The notes under the pieces were generated by a model. The model worked only from the letters and a program-made list of their open reading frames with translations. It had not been told where the DNA came from and did not search any database. A program made the position numbers and the translations under genes. A DNA stretch of 64,000 bases from Lentzea aerocolonigenes (lineage in GTDB: Bacteria > Actinomycetota > Actinomycetes > Mycobacteriales > Pseudonocardiaceae), in NCBI RefSeq assembly GCF_000955955.1, contig NZ_JYJG01000071.1:20108-84107 (forward strand), given 5' to 3'. This document shows, piece after piece, positions 48,893 to 60,931 of this stretch. The number at the start of each line of letters is the position of its first letter. Positions within the stretch are counted from its first letter, which is position 1.

Positions 48893-50170
48893 GTGCGGAA
48901 CACTCTCGGCTGGCTCTGGGGTCCGGTCGCGCTGGCGTTGCTCGGCCTGTTCGTCGTCAGCGACTACGACCTGTTGTCGACCAACAGCCCATATTCCGGG
49001 CTCAGCAAGTACGACTTCGCGAGCCTGGGGCTCCCAGCGCTCGCGGTGATCGCCGGGGTGTGGCTCACCAGGCACTGGCCGTGGCTGCTCACCGCGGGCG
49101 CGCTCGGCGTGCTCGTCAAGGTGATCGAGGCACAGGCGCACTTCGCGATCTATCGGCCGGGCGCCTCTGGCATCGTCGCGTCCGTCGGTGTCGCAGGGAC
49201 GGTGCTGATCGTCATCGGTGCGCTCGCGGCCGCCCAGGACGCCGCGCTGGCAGCGCTGGTCGTCGGGGCGCAGGTGCTGGCCACCCTGTTCCGCGGGCTC
49301 GACTGGCTGGACAACCTGGCGTTCCACCCCGCGGGCCTCGACATCGTCCTCGCCGTGCTCGCGGTGGCCGGTGGCGTGCTGTCGGTCTACGGCGTGCGCA
49401 CGGGCAAGACACCGCAGTCCGAACCGATGTCCCGGCGTGCGGCGGTGGTGGGCACGGCGGCGGCGTTCCTGCCGATCGTGCTGGAGGTGGCCGGCAACGT
49501 GATCACGTTGCCCCGGCTGCTGGCCACGATCGTCGCGGGGGCTGTGCTGCTGCTCTGCACCGCCGGACTGACCCTCGCACTGGGCAGGGCCGCGCTTCTC
49601 GCCACGGCGACGGCGGGCTTCGTGCTGTTCGCCGTCGCCGCGCCGGTCAACCTGGGCATGTACTTCGCGGGAAGCCAGCTCACGACGTACGGATCGGCCG
49701 CGGTGATCGGGCTGGGCTTCGGCGTCCTCGCCGCGCGCCTGGGCAAGTCGACGGTCGTGGCCGCCGCGGCCTGCGCGGTGCTCGCCGTCGTGATGTGGAC
49801 GTCCGTCGAGGTCACGGGTCACTACGAGGACATGGTCCAGGGCGGCCTGGGATCGCTGATCATCGCGCTGGCGGTGGCCGCGGTGACGTCGTCCGCCGCC
49901 ACCGCGGCCAACGCGGTCACGGGCCCGTTTCCCGTCGCCGTCGGCCCGTTGCTGCTCGCGTTCGCGCTGGGCTTTCGCACGGTGGTCCAGCTGTTCCTCG
50001 CCTACGACAAGGTCCCGCAGCAGCTGCCGGAAAGCGAGTACATCTCGCTGTGGGCCGCGCTGGTGGGCATCGCCGCGCTGGCACTCACGACGATCGCCCT
50101 GCTCGACTTCAACCGCGAACGATCACCAGTTGCGAGCGCGCCACTCGGCCAGGGGCCGCCAGCTCGCTGA
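48893..50170 (+). CDS. Polytopic membrane protein
   Basis: A 425-residue protein of about twelve hydrophobic segments, Ala/Leu/Val-rich, without signature motifs (GWLWGPVALALLGLFVV first, LWAALVGIAALALTTIALL last). No transporter or enzyme family can be named. GTG 48893 start; 37 bp after the DUF7711 gene. Its stop abuts the convergent hypothetical gene with no spacer. Confidence 0.65.
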   Translation: MRNTLGWLWGPVALALLGLFVVSDYDLLSTNSPYSGLSKYDFASLGLPALAVIAGVWLTRHWPWLLTAGALGVLVKVIEAQAHFAIYRPGASGIVASVGVAGTVLIVIGALAAAQDAALAALVVGAQVLATLFRGLDWLDNLAFHPAGLDIVLAVLAVAGGVLSVYGVRTGKTPQSEPMSRRAAVVGTAAAFLPIVLEVAGNVITLPRLLATIVAGAVLLLCTAGLTLALGRAALLATATAGFVLFAVAAPVNLGMYFAGSQLTTYGSAAVIGLGFGVLAARLGKSTVVAAAACAVLAVVMWTSVEVTGHYEDMVQGGLGSLIIALAVAAVTSSAATAANAVTGPFPVAVGPLLLAFALGFRTVVQLFLAYDKVPQQLPESEYISLWAALVGIAALALTTIALLDFNRERSPVASAPLGQGPPAR

Positions 50171-50827
50171 TCAAGGACGTGGAAGTACCACCGCGATGTT
50201 GGCCACGTCCTTCAGCAGCGTCGTGGTCGCCTGGCCCTGCACCGCTTCGGACTCGGCGATGACGACCATGGATCCGTTGGACCGGGACGCGTAGTGCCGG
50301 CCGGTGAACTTGATGCCGCCCAACTGCAGCGCCTCGGTGGCGAAAGGCGTCACGTCGCCGGTTCCGTAGGTGTCTTCCAGCTTCTTCAACTCACCGGCCT
50401 CGTCGGCAGACGGCATCTTCACCCACATCACCGATACGGCGATGACGTTGCCCTGCGCGTCACCGAGCGCGAACAACATCTGGTCGAGGGAGTCGCACGG
50501 GCTCCGCAGGAAGAACTGCTGAACTTGGCCGTACGACTGCACGGCGCAGCGGAGGTCGTGCTTGACGGTGTCCCTGATCTCCCGCAGCGCCTTGCGTTGC
50601 CACGTCCTGGCGCGATTCCTCTTGCGCGGGTTGTCCTCCTTGCTCGACTTGGCGTTCTGCTCCGCGGCCGAATCGAGCGCGGAGCCGACCGACTCGGTGG
50701 CGGTACCACCACCCGCGGCGGTCAGCAGACCGGCCACGACGGCGCCTGCGACAACCGTGCCGGCCGCCTTGCCCTTCGGGGTGAGCGGATATCGCGTGCC
50801 GTCTGGGCGGGTACGGAACTCCGGCAC
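50171..50827 (-). CDS. Hypothetical membrane-anchored protein
   Basis: A ~218-residue protein. GTG 50827 follows GAGGAG by 6 nt and starts MPEFRTRPDGTRYPLTPKGK. One hydrophobic segment at ~20-40 (AAGTVVAGAVVAGLLTAAGG) is followed by a charged region and an alpha/beta part with Cys at DLRCAVQSYG and RSPCDSLD. Unrecognised. The longer frame to 50884 is rejected. Confidence 0.6.
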   Translation of the reverse strand: MPEFRTRPDGTRYPLTPKGKAAGTVVAGAVVAGLLTAAGGGTATESVGSALDSAAEQNAKSSKEDNPRKRNRARTWQRKALREIRDTVKHDLRCAVQSYGQVQQFFLRSPCDSLDQMLFALGDAQGNVIAVSVMWVKMPSADEAGELKKLEDTYGTGDVTPFATEALQLGGIKFTGRHYASRSNGSMVVIAESEAVQGQATTTLLKDVANIAVVLPRP

Positions 50828-50961
50828 ATCGCACTCCTCTGACTCGATGCGAGAGGTGCCCGGCATCCTGTTCCCGACAGGCATCGGCCCGTGACGTTAT
50901 GGGCGGGAACCACCCGGATGAACCAAGGTGGGCGCGGAAGCGGGCCGGAGCGGAGTGTGCT

Positions 50962-52068
50962 TCACAACCCGGATGTCCCTCGTTGTGCCACGTGTTCCAG
51001 GTGGTGTGAGGTGGCGTAAGCGACCCAGCGGGACACGCTGCTCGCGGCGCGATCCCGGCCACTTCGGCATCTCGCCAGTTCGCCGTCTCCCCACGAGAAG
51101 TTGCTTCCGGCGAACTCCGGTCGCGCCACGAGTTCGCCGGCCAGCTCGCCGAACGCTTTGCCTGCAGCACCTGGTGCCACATTGCCGAACTCCTTCGCGG
51201 GTTGCCTCCGCATCGCGATCACACAGTTCGGCACGGTGTAGTACAGGTACGGATACACGGTGCGAGGCCCAGGGCTGCCTGCCCTCGGGGCGTTGGGGTG
51301 CACCACGCCGTAGTCGCCGTAGTTGATCTCTGCCCCGTTGATGCCGTGTGCGACCTCGAGCCACAGCGGGACCTCCGGTCGATCCCGCACAGTGGTCGCG
51401 AATCCGTGTCTGGTTGCTGGGATCGAGCCGGCCAGCAGTGTGATCGACTGCGGGGCGAGCCGGTCGAGCACGGCCTGGGCGAGCCAGACCGCCGCCCTCA
51501 CCTGTCGTAGCTGGACGGTTTCCACGAAACCCAGGTCGACGATGGCGTGCGAGAGGTTCTTGTCGGCTCGTGTAGCGCGGATGACACGCCGTACGCCGTC
51601 GTCGAGCTCGCGCGCGGAGACGCCAAGATTGCGAAATCTGATCACGATCGGTCGTGGGCGGTGCTCCTGGAGCATTGCGACTGCTCTGAGCTCATCGTCC
51701 GCAGCGGAGGCGGTGACCACCGGGATGAAGGCCGGCACGTCCGGGGCCAGCAGTCCGTACTCGTCGAGCAGCGCCGACTCGATGCGGTTGTCGAGCTGTT
51801 CGAACGAGCCGCCTGGATGTCGGGCGAGCGACGCCGAGGGACTCAGCAGATGACTGTCGATCCACAGCGGTTGTTGCCGGGCTGCCATCTGCGTCGCGGC
51901 CTTGACCAGCGACTGCAGGAGCTGCCCCCGCCCGTCCCACTGGATGGAATCGAGCAGTTCGACGAGGACCCTCGGTGTGGCGACGCCTCGATCGATGAGG
52001 TGGCGGAGAGCTTCGAACTCGCCCATCTTGCTCTTGATCACGACCAACGGCCTGAACGACATCGCCAT
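50962..52068 (-). CDS. Beta family protein
   Basis: A 368-residue protein resembling the phage T4 beta-type family (beta protein, PF14350): FRPLVVIKSKMGEFEALRHL near the start, WIDSHLL near 70, FIPVVTASAADDE near 115 and EINYGDYGVVHP in the C-terminal half. Members occur in phages and mobile bacterial loci, biochemical role unresolved. Start ATG 52068; ATG 52062 also possible. Upstream spacer 134 bp to the hypothetical gene carries no clear element. Confidence 0.65.
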   Translation of the reverse strand: MAMSFRPLVVIKSKMGEFEALRHLIDRGVATPRVLVELLDSIQWDGRGQLLQSLVKAATQMAARQQPLWIDSHLLSPSASLARHPGGSFEQLDNRIESALLDEYGLLAPDVPAFIPVVTASAADDELRAVAMLQEHRPRPIVIRFRNLGVSARELDDGVRRVIRATRADKNLSHAIVDLGFVETVQLRQVRAAVWLAQAVLDRLAPQSITLLAGSIPATRHGFATTVRDRPEVPLWLEVAHGINGAEINYGDYGVVHPNAPRAGSPGPRTVYPYLYYTVPNCVIAMRRQPAKEFGNVAPGAAGKAFGELAGELVARPEFAGSNFSWGDGELARCRSGRDRAASSVSRWVAYATSHHLEHVAQRGTSGL

Positions 52069-52183
52069 GTCCCTTCGCAGGGGTGGCCGGCTCGACGACT
52101 TCGATCATGCGTGGTCGTGAACCTGCCTGTGGCCCGCTGGACGAGTGAACTCAGCGCGGCTCTGCACCCGGCCAGGCACGAAG

Positions 52184-52216
52184 ACGCACTGCGGCGGGTC
52201 ACCGGCCGCAGTGCGT
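52184..52216 (-). terminator. Terminator of the MBL hydrolase gene
   Basis: ACGCACTGCGGC (52184-52195) and its exact complement (52205-52216) give a 12-bp stem with a 9-nt loop, 13 bp after the MBL stop on the minus strand. Confidence 0.75.
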
Positions 52217-52229
52217 TGCTCCGCTGCGG

Positions 52230-52907
52230 TCACCAGCCGCGGGCGCGCCACTCCGCGAGCGACGGGCGTTCCTTGCCCAGCGTCGAGTCGTCGCCGTGGC
52301 CGGGGTAGAACCAGGTGTCGTCGGGCAGGACGGCGAACAGGCGGTCCTCCACGTCGTTGATCAGCGAAGCGAAGTTGTCCGCCGACGTGGTCTTCCCCAC
52401 ACCCCCCGGAAAGAGTGAATCTCCGGTGAACAGGTGCGGGTGGCCGTTCGGGTCGTCGTAGACCACGGCGATCGAGCCCGGTGTGTGGCCGCGCAGGTGG
52501 ATGATCGAGAGAGGGACTTCTCCCACGTTGATGGTGTCGCCGTGGTCCACCAGGACGTCCGGCGGGACCGGGAGGACGGCGGCGTCCAGTTCGTGCGCGA
52601 CGGTGTTCGAGCCGTGGGCGCCTGCCAGGGCGCCGAGTGCCTGCCAGTGATCGGCGTGCTGGTGCGTTGTCACGATCGTGCGCAGGCGCGGGCGGTTCGG
52701 GATGTGGCCGAACAGGTCGGACAGGCGCTCGTAGTCGTTGGCCGCGTCGATGAGCAGCGCCTCGTTCGTGGACCGGCAAACGAGCAGGTAGGCGTTGTTG
52801 TCCATCGGTCCGACGGAGATCTTCGTGATGGTCAGCGCGTCGAGCGTCCTGGTGCTGGCGGGGCCGCCGGGATCGACGTGACCGGTGTAGTTCTCGAGTA
52901 CGTCCAC
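52230..52907 (-). CDS. MBL-fold metallo-hydrolase (glyoxalase II-like)
   Basis: A 225-residue metallo-beta-lactamase-fold hydrolase. Metal ligands H82, H84, D86 and H87 (THQHADHW), H141 (RGHTPGS), D163 (TGDSLF) and H204 (PGHGDD). The pattern suits glyoxalase II-like thiolester hydrolases; in mycothiol organisms the cofactor thiol would be mycothiol. GTG 52907 start. Monocistronic with a strong terminator. Divergent from the acyltransferase gene by 88 bp. Confidence 0.88.
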   Translation of the reverse strand: MDVLENYTGHVDPGGPASTRTLDALTITKISVGPMDNNAYLLVCRSTNEALLIDAANDYERLSDLFGHIPNRPRLRTIVTTHQHADHWQALGALAGAHGSNTVAHELDAAVLPVPPDVLVDHGDTINVGEVPLSIIHLRGHTPGSIAVVYDDPNGHPHLFTGDSLFPGGVGKTTSADNFASLINDVEDRLFAVLPDDTWFYPGHGDDSTLGKERPSLAEWRARGW

Positions 52908-52995
52908 GGTGGCAGACGGTAGTCGCTCGATGCGGCGGGACGCACACCTTCAGGTTGCATACAGGTCTCACTCATAGGGTAAGTAAGGATCAAGT

Positions 52996-54195
52996 TTGGA
53001 CCCCCGAGTACGCCGAAAGCACCAACGAACAAGGTCCCCGCCTCTCGTGATTCCAGCACAACGACAGAAGCCCCGGACGGACCGCAAGGTCAGCTGGGAC
53101 GTCCTCCGGGTCGTCGCGATCGGCTGTGTGTTGTTCCACCACGGCACGGTCACGAGCCTCGTCGACCACCCGTACCTCAACCCGATGCCGTTCACCTTCG
53201 ACATGTCGATGGGTGCGAGCACGTTGATGGTGCTGTCGGCGTTCTTCGCCTGCGCCACCCTGAGCCACGGCCGGCCGGGCCAGTTCCTGTGGAGAAGACT
53301 CGCGCGGCTGTTGCCGGTCTACTTCGTGGCTGTGCTGCTCTCGTTCGCGGTGCAGCGGTGGGTCGCGCCGGCGGGGTGGACCCAGCTGACCGCGGGGGAC
53401 CTCGTCTACAACCTGCTGCTGATCAGGCCGTGGTTCCCGGACGTGCACATCGTCGACTTCGCGTACTGGACGATTCCGGTGCAGGTCAGTGCGTTCATCG
53501 CGGGTGCGGTGCTGGTGCGGTACGTGCGCGGCAGGGCGGTGCTGGTCTTTCCGTGGGTGCTCATCGTGACGCCGTTGGTGCTCCGGGAACTGATCGACTA
53601 CTCGAGCACGCTGGACCTTGCCTACAACGCGACGTCGGTCCACCGTGCGCAGCTCTTCGCCGCAGGAATTGCCATCTGGCTGTGGTCCAAACATCGCATG
53701 GGGACGCCGCACCTCGTCGCGGTGCTCGCCGCCACCCTGGTGGCGCAGGCAATTCACACGGAGGAGTACGGAGCCACAGCCGGCTTCGGAATTTTTCTAC
53801 TCCTGGTGTGCGCGGCGGCCGGCGGACCCGATTGGGTGTTCTTCAAGCCGATCCGCCGGCCGGTCACGTGGCTCGCCGGCATCTCCTACGGCATCTACCT
53901 GGTGCACCAGGCGATCGGCACCGTGGTGATGGACCGCATGCACGCCGTTGGGCTGCGGTCCTGGGCGCTGCTCGCCGGGTTCATCGCCTCGGCGGTCCTG
54001 TTCGGCTGGCTGCTGACGAAGTTCGTCGAGAGGCCCGCCTACCGGTTGCTCACTCAGATCCAGTCGGGCAGCTCCGGCAGCTCACCGCGCAGGCCGGTGC
54101 CGTCGGTCCTGCCGGTCAGCCAGCCCAGGACGGCGCTGGCGGACCCGCTCACGGAGCTGCGGCTCGCCGGACCGCTGACCGTCCAGATGCGCTGA
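52996..54195 (+). CDS. Acyltransferase-3 family membrane protein
   Basis: A 399-residue integral membrane acyltransferase (AT3). It has VSWDVLRVVAIGCVLFHHG with the H48-H49 motif, STLMVLSAFFACATL, RRLARLLPVYFV and WLAGISYGIYLVHQAI, with about ten helices. TTG 52996 follows AAGGA by 6 nt; GTG 53047 is an alternative. The last ~45 residues (after FVERPAYRLL) extend 142 bp into the convergent gene and look like antisense tail, so the original stop may have been lost. Confidence 0.85.
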   Translation: MDPRVRRKHQRTRSPPLVIPAQRQKPRTDRKVSWDVLRVVAIGCVLFHHGTVTSLVDHPYLNPMPFTFDMSMGASTLMVLSAFFACATLSHGRPGQFLWRRLARLLPVYFVAVLLSFAVQRWVAPAGWTQLTAGDLVYNLLLIRPWFPDVHIVDFAYWTIPVQVSAFIAGAVLVRYVRGRAVLVFPWVLIVTPLVLRELIDYSSTLDLAYNATSVHRAQLFAAGIAIWLWSKHRMGTPHLVAVLAATLVAQAIHTEEYGATAGFGIFLLLVCAAAGGPDWVFFKPIRRPVTWLAGISYGIYLVHQAIGTVVMDRMHAVGLRSWALLAGFIASAVLFGWLLTKFVERPAYRLLTQIQSGSSGSSPRRPVPSVLPVSQPRTALADPLTELRLAGPLTVQMR

Positions 54196-54806
54196 GTGCC
54201 GTCCGGCAGGCCGACCTCGATGCTGAACGGGTCGACCCTGCCCTCGAACTGCTTCACGGCGTCGTCGAGGAACTCCTCCACGAAGTCCGCCGGCAGGTCC
54301 TCGAAGCCGACGCCGTAGTTCAGGTCGATGAGGTGGATCCACACCTCGCGCAGCCGGAACAGCGGCACCTGGGACGCCGGGATCGAGGCGCCCTTGGGTG
54401 CCGTGACCTCGGAACGCCACGAGTGCGCCGGCATCTCCCGGCACGCGTTCTCGAAGCGGACGCACGCGGAGTCCAGGTCGGCCTTGATCACCTGCAGGAT
54501 GCGGCGCGCACCCTCCTCGATGTCGGCGTCGCGATCGGATCGCGACGCGTAGGCCTGGTGCTCGACCCCGGTTCGCGCCCAGGTGAGCAGGTTCACCAGC
54601 GCGTCCGCGTTGCGTGCGAGGTGGGTGATGACGTGTCCGCGGGTCCAGCCGGGCAGCAGGCTCTGACCGCGGATCGCGGCCTGGTCCAGCTCCTCGACGA
54701 CCTCGTACAGCACGTCCGTCGCCTGACGCACCGCGTTGATGTGCCGGTCGGGCACTCCGCGTGGTGCGGGTACGGAGGTGTGCTGCGTGGACGGCGTGTA
54801 GGTCAT
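54054..54806 (-). CDS. Maleylpyruvate isomerase family mycothiol-dependent enzyme
   Basis: A 250-residue DinB-fold mycothiol-dependent enzyme. Metal-site region GWTRGHVITHLARNADALVNL near residue 55, then REVWIHLIDLNYG near 155. The C-terminal ~70 residues form the MDMPI_C-like beta domain (TVSGPASRSSVSGSASAVLGWLTG). Likely a mycothiol-S-conjugating or isomerising enzyme. Start ATG 54806. Overlaps the acyltransferase tail by 142 bp. Confidence 0.88.
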   Translation of the reverse strand: MTYTPSTQHTSVPAPRGVPDRHINAVRQATDVLYEVVEELDQAAIRGQSLLPGWTRGHVITHLARNADALVNLLTWARTGVEHQAYASRSDRDADIEEGARRILQVIKADLDSACVRFENACREMPAHSWRSEVTAPKGASIPASQVPLFRLREVWIHLIDLNYGVGFEDLPADFVEEFLDDAVKQFEGRVDPFSIEVGLPDGTQRIWTVSGPASRSSVSGSASAVLGWLTGRTDGTGLRGELPELPDWI

Positions 54807-54969
54807 GTGTGCTGCCTCTCCCCGACGTTGAGGCTCTGATCGAAGTGACCAGCCTATGAGTAAATGCAGCTCAGGGGAATGCGACCGGGGACGGATCCGT
54901 TTTTGTCGGTGGTCGCACCTAGCATGGTCGGCGGGTCGCTCGCAGCCTCCAAAACGATGCTAGTACGCT

Positions 54970-54985
54970 TCGAACGCTTGTTCGG
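54970..54985 (+). promoter_or_regulatory. LexA SOS box upstream of uvrA
   Basis: TCGAACGCTTGTTCGG matches the actinobacterial LexA consensus TCGAAC-N4-GTTCGA with one mismatch in the last base. It lies 48 bp before the likely start of uvrA. The rest of the 226-bp spacer (54807-55032) shows nothing distinctive. Confidence 0.8.
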
Positions 54986-55032
54986 AAGAGTGTGGCGTGA
55001 GTGACCCGCCGACAGCAGCCGAAGGGACCCCA

Positions 55033-57912
<2,880 letters not shown>

Positions 57913-58091
57913 CGGTGCCACCGTCATGGTCACCCAGGCGTTCGCGGCGGGCAGCAGCTCGTCGCGAACGCACGCTCGACCGGCCTAATGAGACGCTCGC
58001 ACGCGTGAGACCGCATGACAGGCGGTGAGGAATTCCCCCTCCGCTGTGAGTTTTGTCGAGGACCTGTCACCTGAACGAGCTATCCGGGATG

Positions 58092-58562
58092 ATGTCGCCC
58101 GTGTCACTCAACCGCTACCGGTTCCGCAGCACGTGGCACGTCTGCGCGTCTCCGGCAGCCGTGTACGAGGTGCTGTCCGACATCGCCAACTACCCGTTGT
58201 GGTGGCGTGAGGTGCGGTCGGCGACCAAGATCGACGATGAGTCCGGCGTGCTCCACTGCCGGTCGTTCCTGCCGTTCGACCTCGTCGTGCAGGTCCGGCA
58301 CAGCATCGCGAACCAGCAGGCCGGGTTGTTGCGGGCGCAGCTGACGGGCGATCTCGAAGGCTTCGCCAGCTGGGAGATCATCGGCCGCGACGGGGGCACG
58401 GACCTGGTGTTCGACCAGGAGGTCGTGGTCAACAAGGCCCTGTTGCGACGGCTCGTGCTGATCGCCAAGCCGTTCTTCCGCGGCAACCACGACCTGATGA
58501 TGCGCGGTGGCCTCAAGGGCCTGAAGCAGGCCCTGGCCGACCGTGCGGCCAGCGAGTCCTAG
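58092..58562 (+). CDS. SRPBCC (polyketide cyclase-like) protein
   Basis: A ~156-residue helix-grip protein: NRYRFRSTWHVCASPAAVYE, VLSDIANYPLWWREVRSATK, DLVFDQEVVVNKALLRRLVL and FRGNHDLMMRGGLKGLKQ at the C-terminus. Lipid or polyketide-like ligand possible; none identified. ATG 58092 or 58089 start. Separated from uvrA by 179 bp without clear genes and from the convergent VWA gene by 1 bp. Confidence 0.75.
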   Translation: MSPVSLNRYRFRSTWHVCASPAAVYEVLSDIANYPLWWREVRSATKIDDESGVLHCRSFLPFDLVVQVRHSIANQQAGLLRAQLTGDLEGFASWEIIGRDGGTDLVFDQEVVVNKALLRRLVLIAKPFFRGNHDLMMRGGLKGLKQALADRAASES

Positions 58563-58563
58563 C

Positions 58564-59751
58564 TCACTGGTAGTCGCCGAGCTGTACGACCGAGTGGTCC
58601 GTCGTGCGCACGCATTTCTGCGGGACCTGTGAATGCGCGTAGCCGTCCTCGTACGGCCACGAGCAAGACCACTCGCCGGACGTCCAGAACAGACCTTGGC
58701 CTTGAGCCTGCCCTGCCTGGATCGCTGCCTGGTAGCGGTCCGCGATGTCGAGGGCCGCGGTACAGCCGATCCCGCCCAGGTCGATCACCTTGCCGTTCGG
58801 GGTGGCCCGGCAGTCGACAGGCTCGACCCGGCAGGTGAAGTTCCACGCCTTCCACACGTCCTTCGGCACGTCGCCACAGGGCAGGTCGGTGCCCGAGACG
58901 ACGTACCGCCACGCGTCGTCGCGGTACTCGAAGACGGTGATCAGGTCGTCGGACAGCTTGGGCTCCGTGTTCGCCAGCGCGAGCACGTACCGGTCCTGCT
59001 GGCATTTCACGTCGAAGTACCGCGCGGTCCCCACCCCGTGCGCCGCCGCGAGCGTCTCCGGGGTGGCCGAGTCGCACGGCGAGGTCTTGATCTCCTTCGC
59101 CACCAGGTCGGCGGGGACGGAGACCTCCTTCATCGTGGTCACGAGCTCGTCGGAGGTCTTGGTCAGGCGCGGCTGCTGAGCGTCGGCCGCGGTCGCGATC
59201 TCCTGCAACACCTTGGCCTGCGACGGGGTCAGCCGGTGACCGACGAACCGGAAGTCGATCTTCACGCCGGCCTTCGAGCTGTGCTCCTCGATGAGTGCGC
59301 GGACCTCGTCGGCGCTCTTGCCGCACGCGTCGGCGGCGCCCCGTGCGACCACCACCACGTGGTTCGTCTTCGAGCCGCGGAACGGGTAGGTGTGCGCGAA
59401 GTCGTCGATCGCCGCGAGGATTCCGCTGAGCAGCGTCGCCTTGCCGCTCGGGGTGATCGATCGGGCCGCGTCACCGATCTTGGCGGCCTGTCCGGTGCCG
59501 GGGGAGACCAGCTCCGAGGTGTTCGCGGACGAGCACGAGCCGCCGAACCGGCGCAGCGCCAGCGAGTCGTCGGCGGACATGTTCGAGGCGGCGGCACCGA
59601 CCGCGTCGGCGACCTCGTGGAAGTCCGCGGACTCGGAGGCGTCGACGAGGAACGTCGTGCGGTGATCAGGCGGCAGGAACACCCACAGGCCACCGGCGAC
59701 CAGCCCCAGCACCACGACCACCGCGCCCGCCAACAGCAACCAGCGTTTCAT
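58564..59751 (-). CDS. Membrane-anchored VWA-like protein, intact MIDAS
   Basis: A 395-residue protein. One N-terminal membrane helix (residues 5-27), then a VWA-like domain (~33-170) with the MIDAS signature D37-A-S-E-S (FLVDASES) and LSGILAAIDDFAHTYPF. The C-terminal ~190 residues contain paired Cys (FTCRVEPVDCRAT, GEWSCSW, PQKCVR) and may form a separate sensor. Paralogous to the next gene and coupled to it (ATGA overlap). No family named. Confidence 0.6.
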   Translation of the reverse strand: MKRWLLLAGAVVVVLGLVAGGLWVFLPPDHRTTFLVDASESADFHEVADAVGAAASNMSADDSLALRRFGGSCSSANTSELVSPGTGQAAKIGDAARSITPSGKATLLSGILAAIDDFAHTYPFRGSKTNHVVVVARGAADACGKSADEVRALIEEHSSKAGVKIDFRFVGHRLTPSQAKVLQEIATAADAQQPRLTKTSDELVTTMKEVSVPADLVAKEIKTSPCDSATPETLAAAHGVGTARYFDVKCQQDRYVLALANTEPKLSDDLITVFEYRDDAWRYVVSGTDLPCGDVPKDVWKAWNFTCRVEPVDCRATPNGKVIDLGGIGCTAALDIADRYQAAIQAGQAQGQGLFWTSGEWSCSWPYEDGYAHSQVPQKCVRTTDHSVVQLGDYQ

Positions 59752-60896
59752 CGCGTTCCCCCTGGGACTTTCCCGCGCAGCTCCGTCAGCCGCTTCGTCA
59801 TCAGCCCCGCCTCGTCGTTGTAAGCCTTGGCGGCCTTGGTGTAGACGGCGAGCGGCTCCGCCAGGTTCCGTCCCGAACGAGCTTCGCGCGCCAGCACGTC
59901 AGCGGCCTTGATCACCTCCTCCTGCAGCCGCCGCAGGGAGACCGCCCTGTCCCGCACGTCGACCGCCTCGACGGAAGCGGTGCGGCCGTCGAGGTCCTTG
60001 ATCTCCACGTCGACCACGGCATCGCGAGCCTCGGTCAACGCCGCGTCGGCGAGGTCGAAACGGCCGCTCTTCAACGCATCCGTCGCGGCGTTGAGCTTGT
60101 CCACGGTCGGATTCAGCACGTTGACGACTGATTGCGCCGACCGCAGCACCGGCTCGACGGTGGTGAACCAGTCAAGCCATTTCTGCAGGTCCTCCGGCGA
60201 GTCCGCGAAGGCCGGCTCCTGTGCCTGCAGCTGCGTGGTCAGCTTCTTGAGCGGCTGGTGGTCAGGAACCTGGTAGCCGATGAACCGGAACTCGATCATC
60301 AGTCCGGCGGCCGCCACCCGGTCGCGGATCTGCTTCTGCACGAACTCGTCGTCGGAGTCGCACGCGTCCTCGCCGTGCCTGGTCACCACGATGATCCTGT
60401 TGACCTGCTTGGCTTTCAGCGCGAACGTCGAGTCGAAGTCGTCGACCGCCTCGACGATTCCGCGCTGCAGCGTGGCTTTCGCACCCTGGCGGACCGATCG
60501 GGCGGCTTCGGCGATCTCCTGGCGGTTGCCGGTGCCGAACCCGACGAGCTGCGTCGTGTTGTCGTCGGAGCCGCACTCGCCGCCGAAACTGCGCAGTGAC
60601 TGGGAATCACGCGAGCTGGAGTTGCCGACGACCGTGGTCAGCGCCTCGGTGACGCTCGCCAGGTCACCCTCGGCCGCGTCGATCAGGAACGTCGTCTTGT
60701 AGGCGGGTGCCAGCATCGGGGCCACGACCCAGGTCCACGCGGCACCACCTCCGGCAACCAGCGTGACGACGAGCAGGACGATCAACGGCCGGCGCCTGCG
60801 CCGAGACAGCTTCTGGTGGGCCGAGCTGATCGCGGCGGACGCCGACGGCGACAGCCCGTCTCTCGCCGTGGACGCGGAAAGCCTGATCTCGTCCAT
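59748..60896 (-). CDS. Membrane-anchored VWA-like protein, degenerate MIDAS
   Basis: A 382-residue protein with one membrane helix (residues ~38-62, RPLIVLLVVTLVAGGGAAWTW). Its VWA-like domain is clearly homologous to the downstream gene (both have TTFL(I/V)DA, LR(S/R)FGG(E/S)C, GKATL or GAKATL and VDDF), but the MIDAS reads D-A-A-E-G, losing two metal Ser. The C-terminal part is helical and charged (LRRLQEEVIKAADVLAREAR, coiled-coil-like). ATG 60896 start. Confidence 0.6.
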   Translation of the reverse strand: MDEIRLSASTARDGLSPSASAAISSAHQKLSRRRRRPLIVLLVVTLVAGGGAAWTWVVAPMLAPAYKTTFLIDAAEGDLASVTEALTTVVGNSSSRDSQSLRSFGGECGSDDNTTQLVGFGTGNRQEIAEAARSVRQGAKATLQRGIVEAVDDFDSTFALKAKQVNRIIVVTRHGEDACDSDDEFVQKQIRDRVAAAGLMIEFRFIGYQVPDHQPLKKLTTQLQAQEPAFADSPEDLQKWLDWFTTVEPVLRSAQSVVNVLNPTVDKLNAATDALKSGRFDLADAALTEARDAVVDVEIKDLDGRTASVEAVDVRDRAVSLRRLQEEVIKAADVLAREARSGRNLAEPLAVYTKAAKAYNDEAGLMTKRLTELRGKVPGGTR

Positions 60897-60931
60897 CCCA
60901 AGCAGGGTAACGAGTTCGGGCGCGAAAGAAG

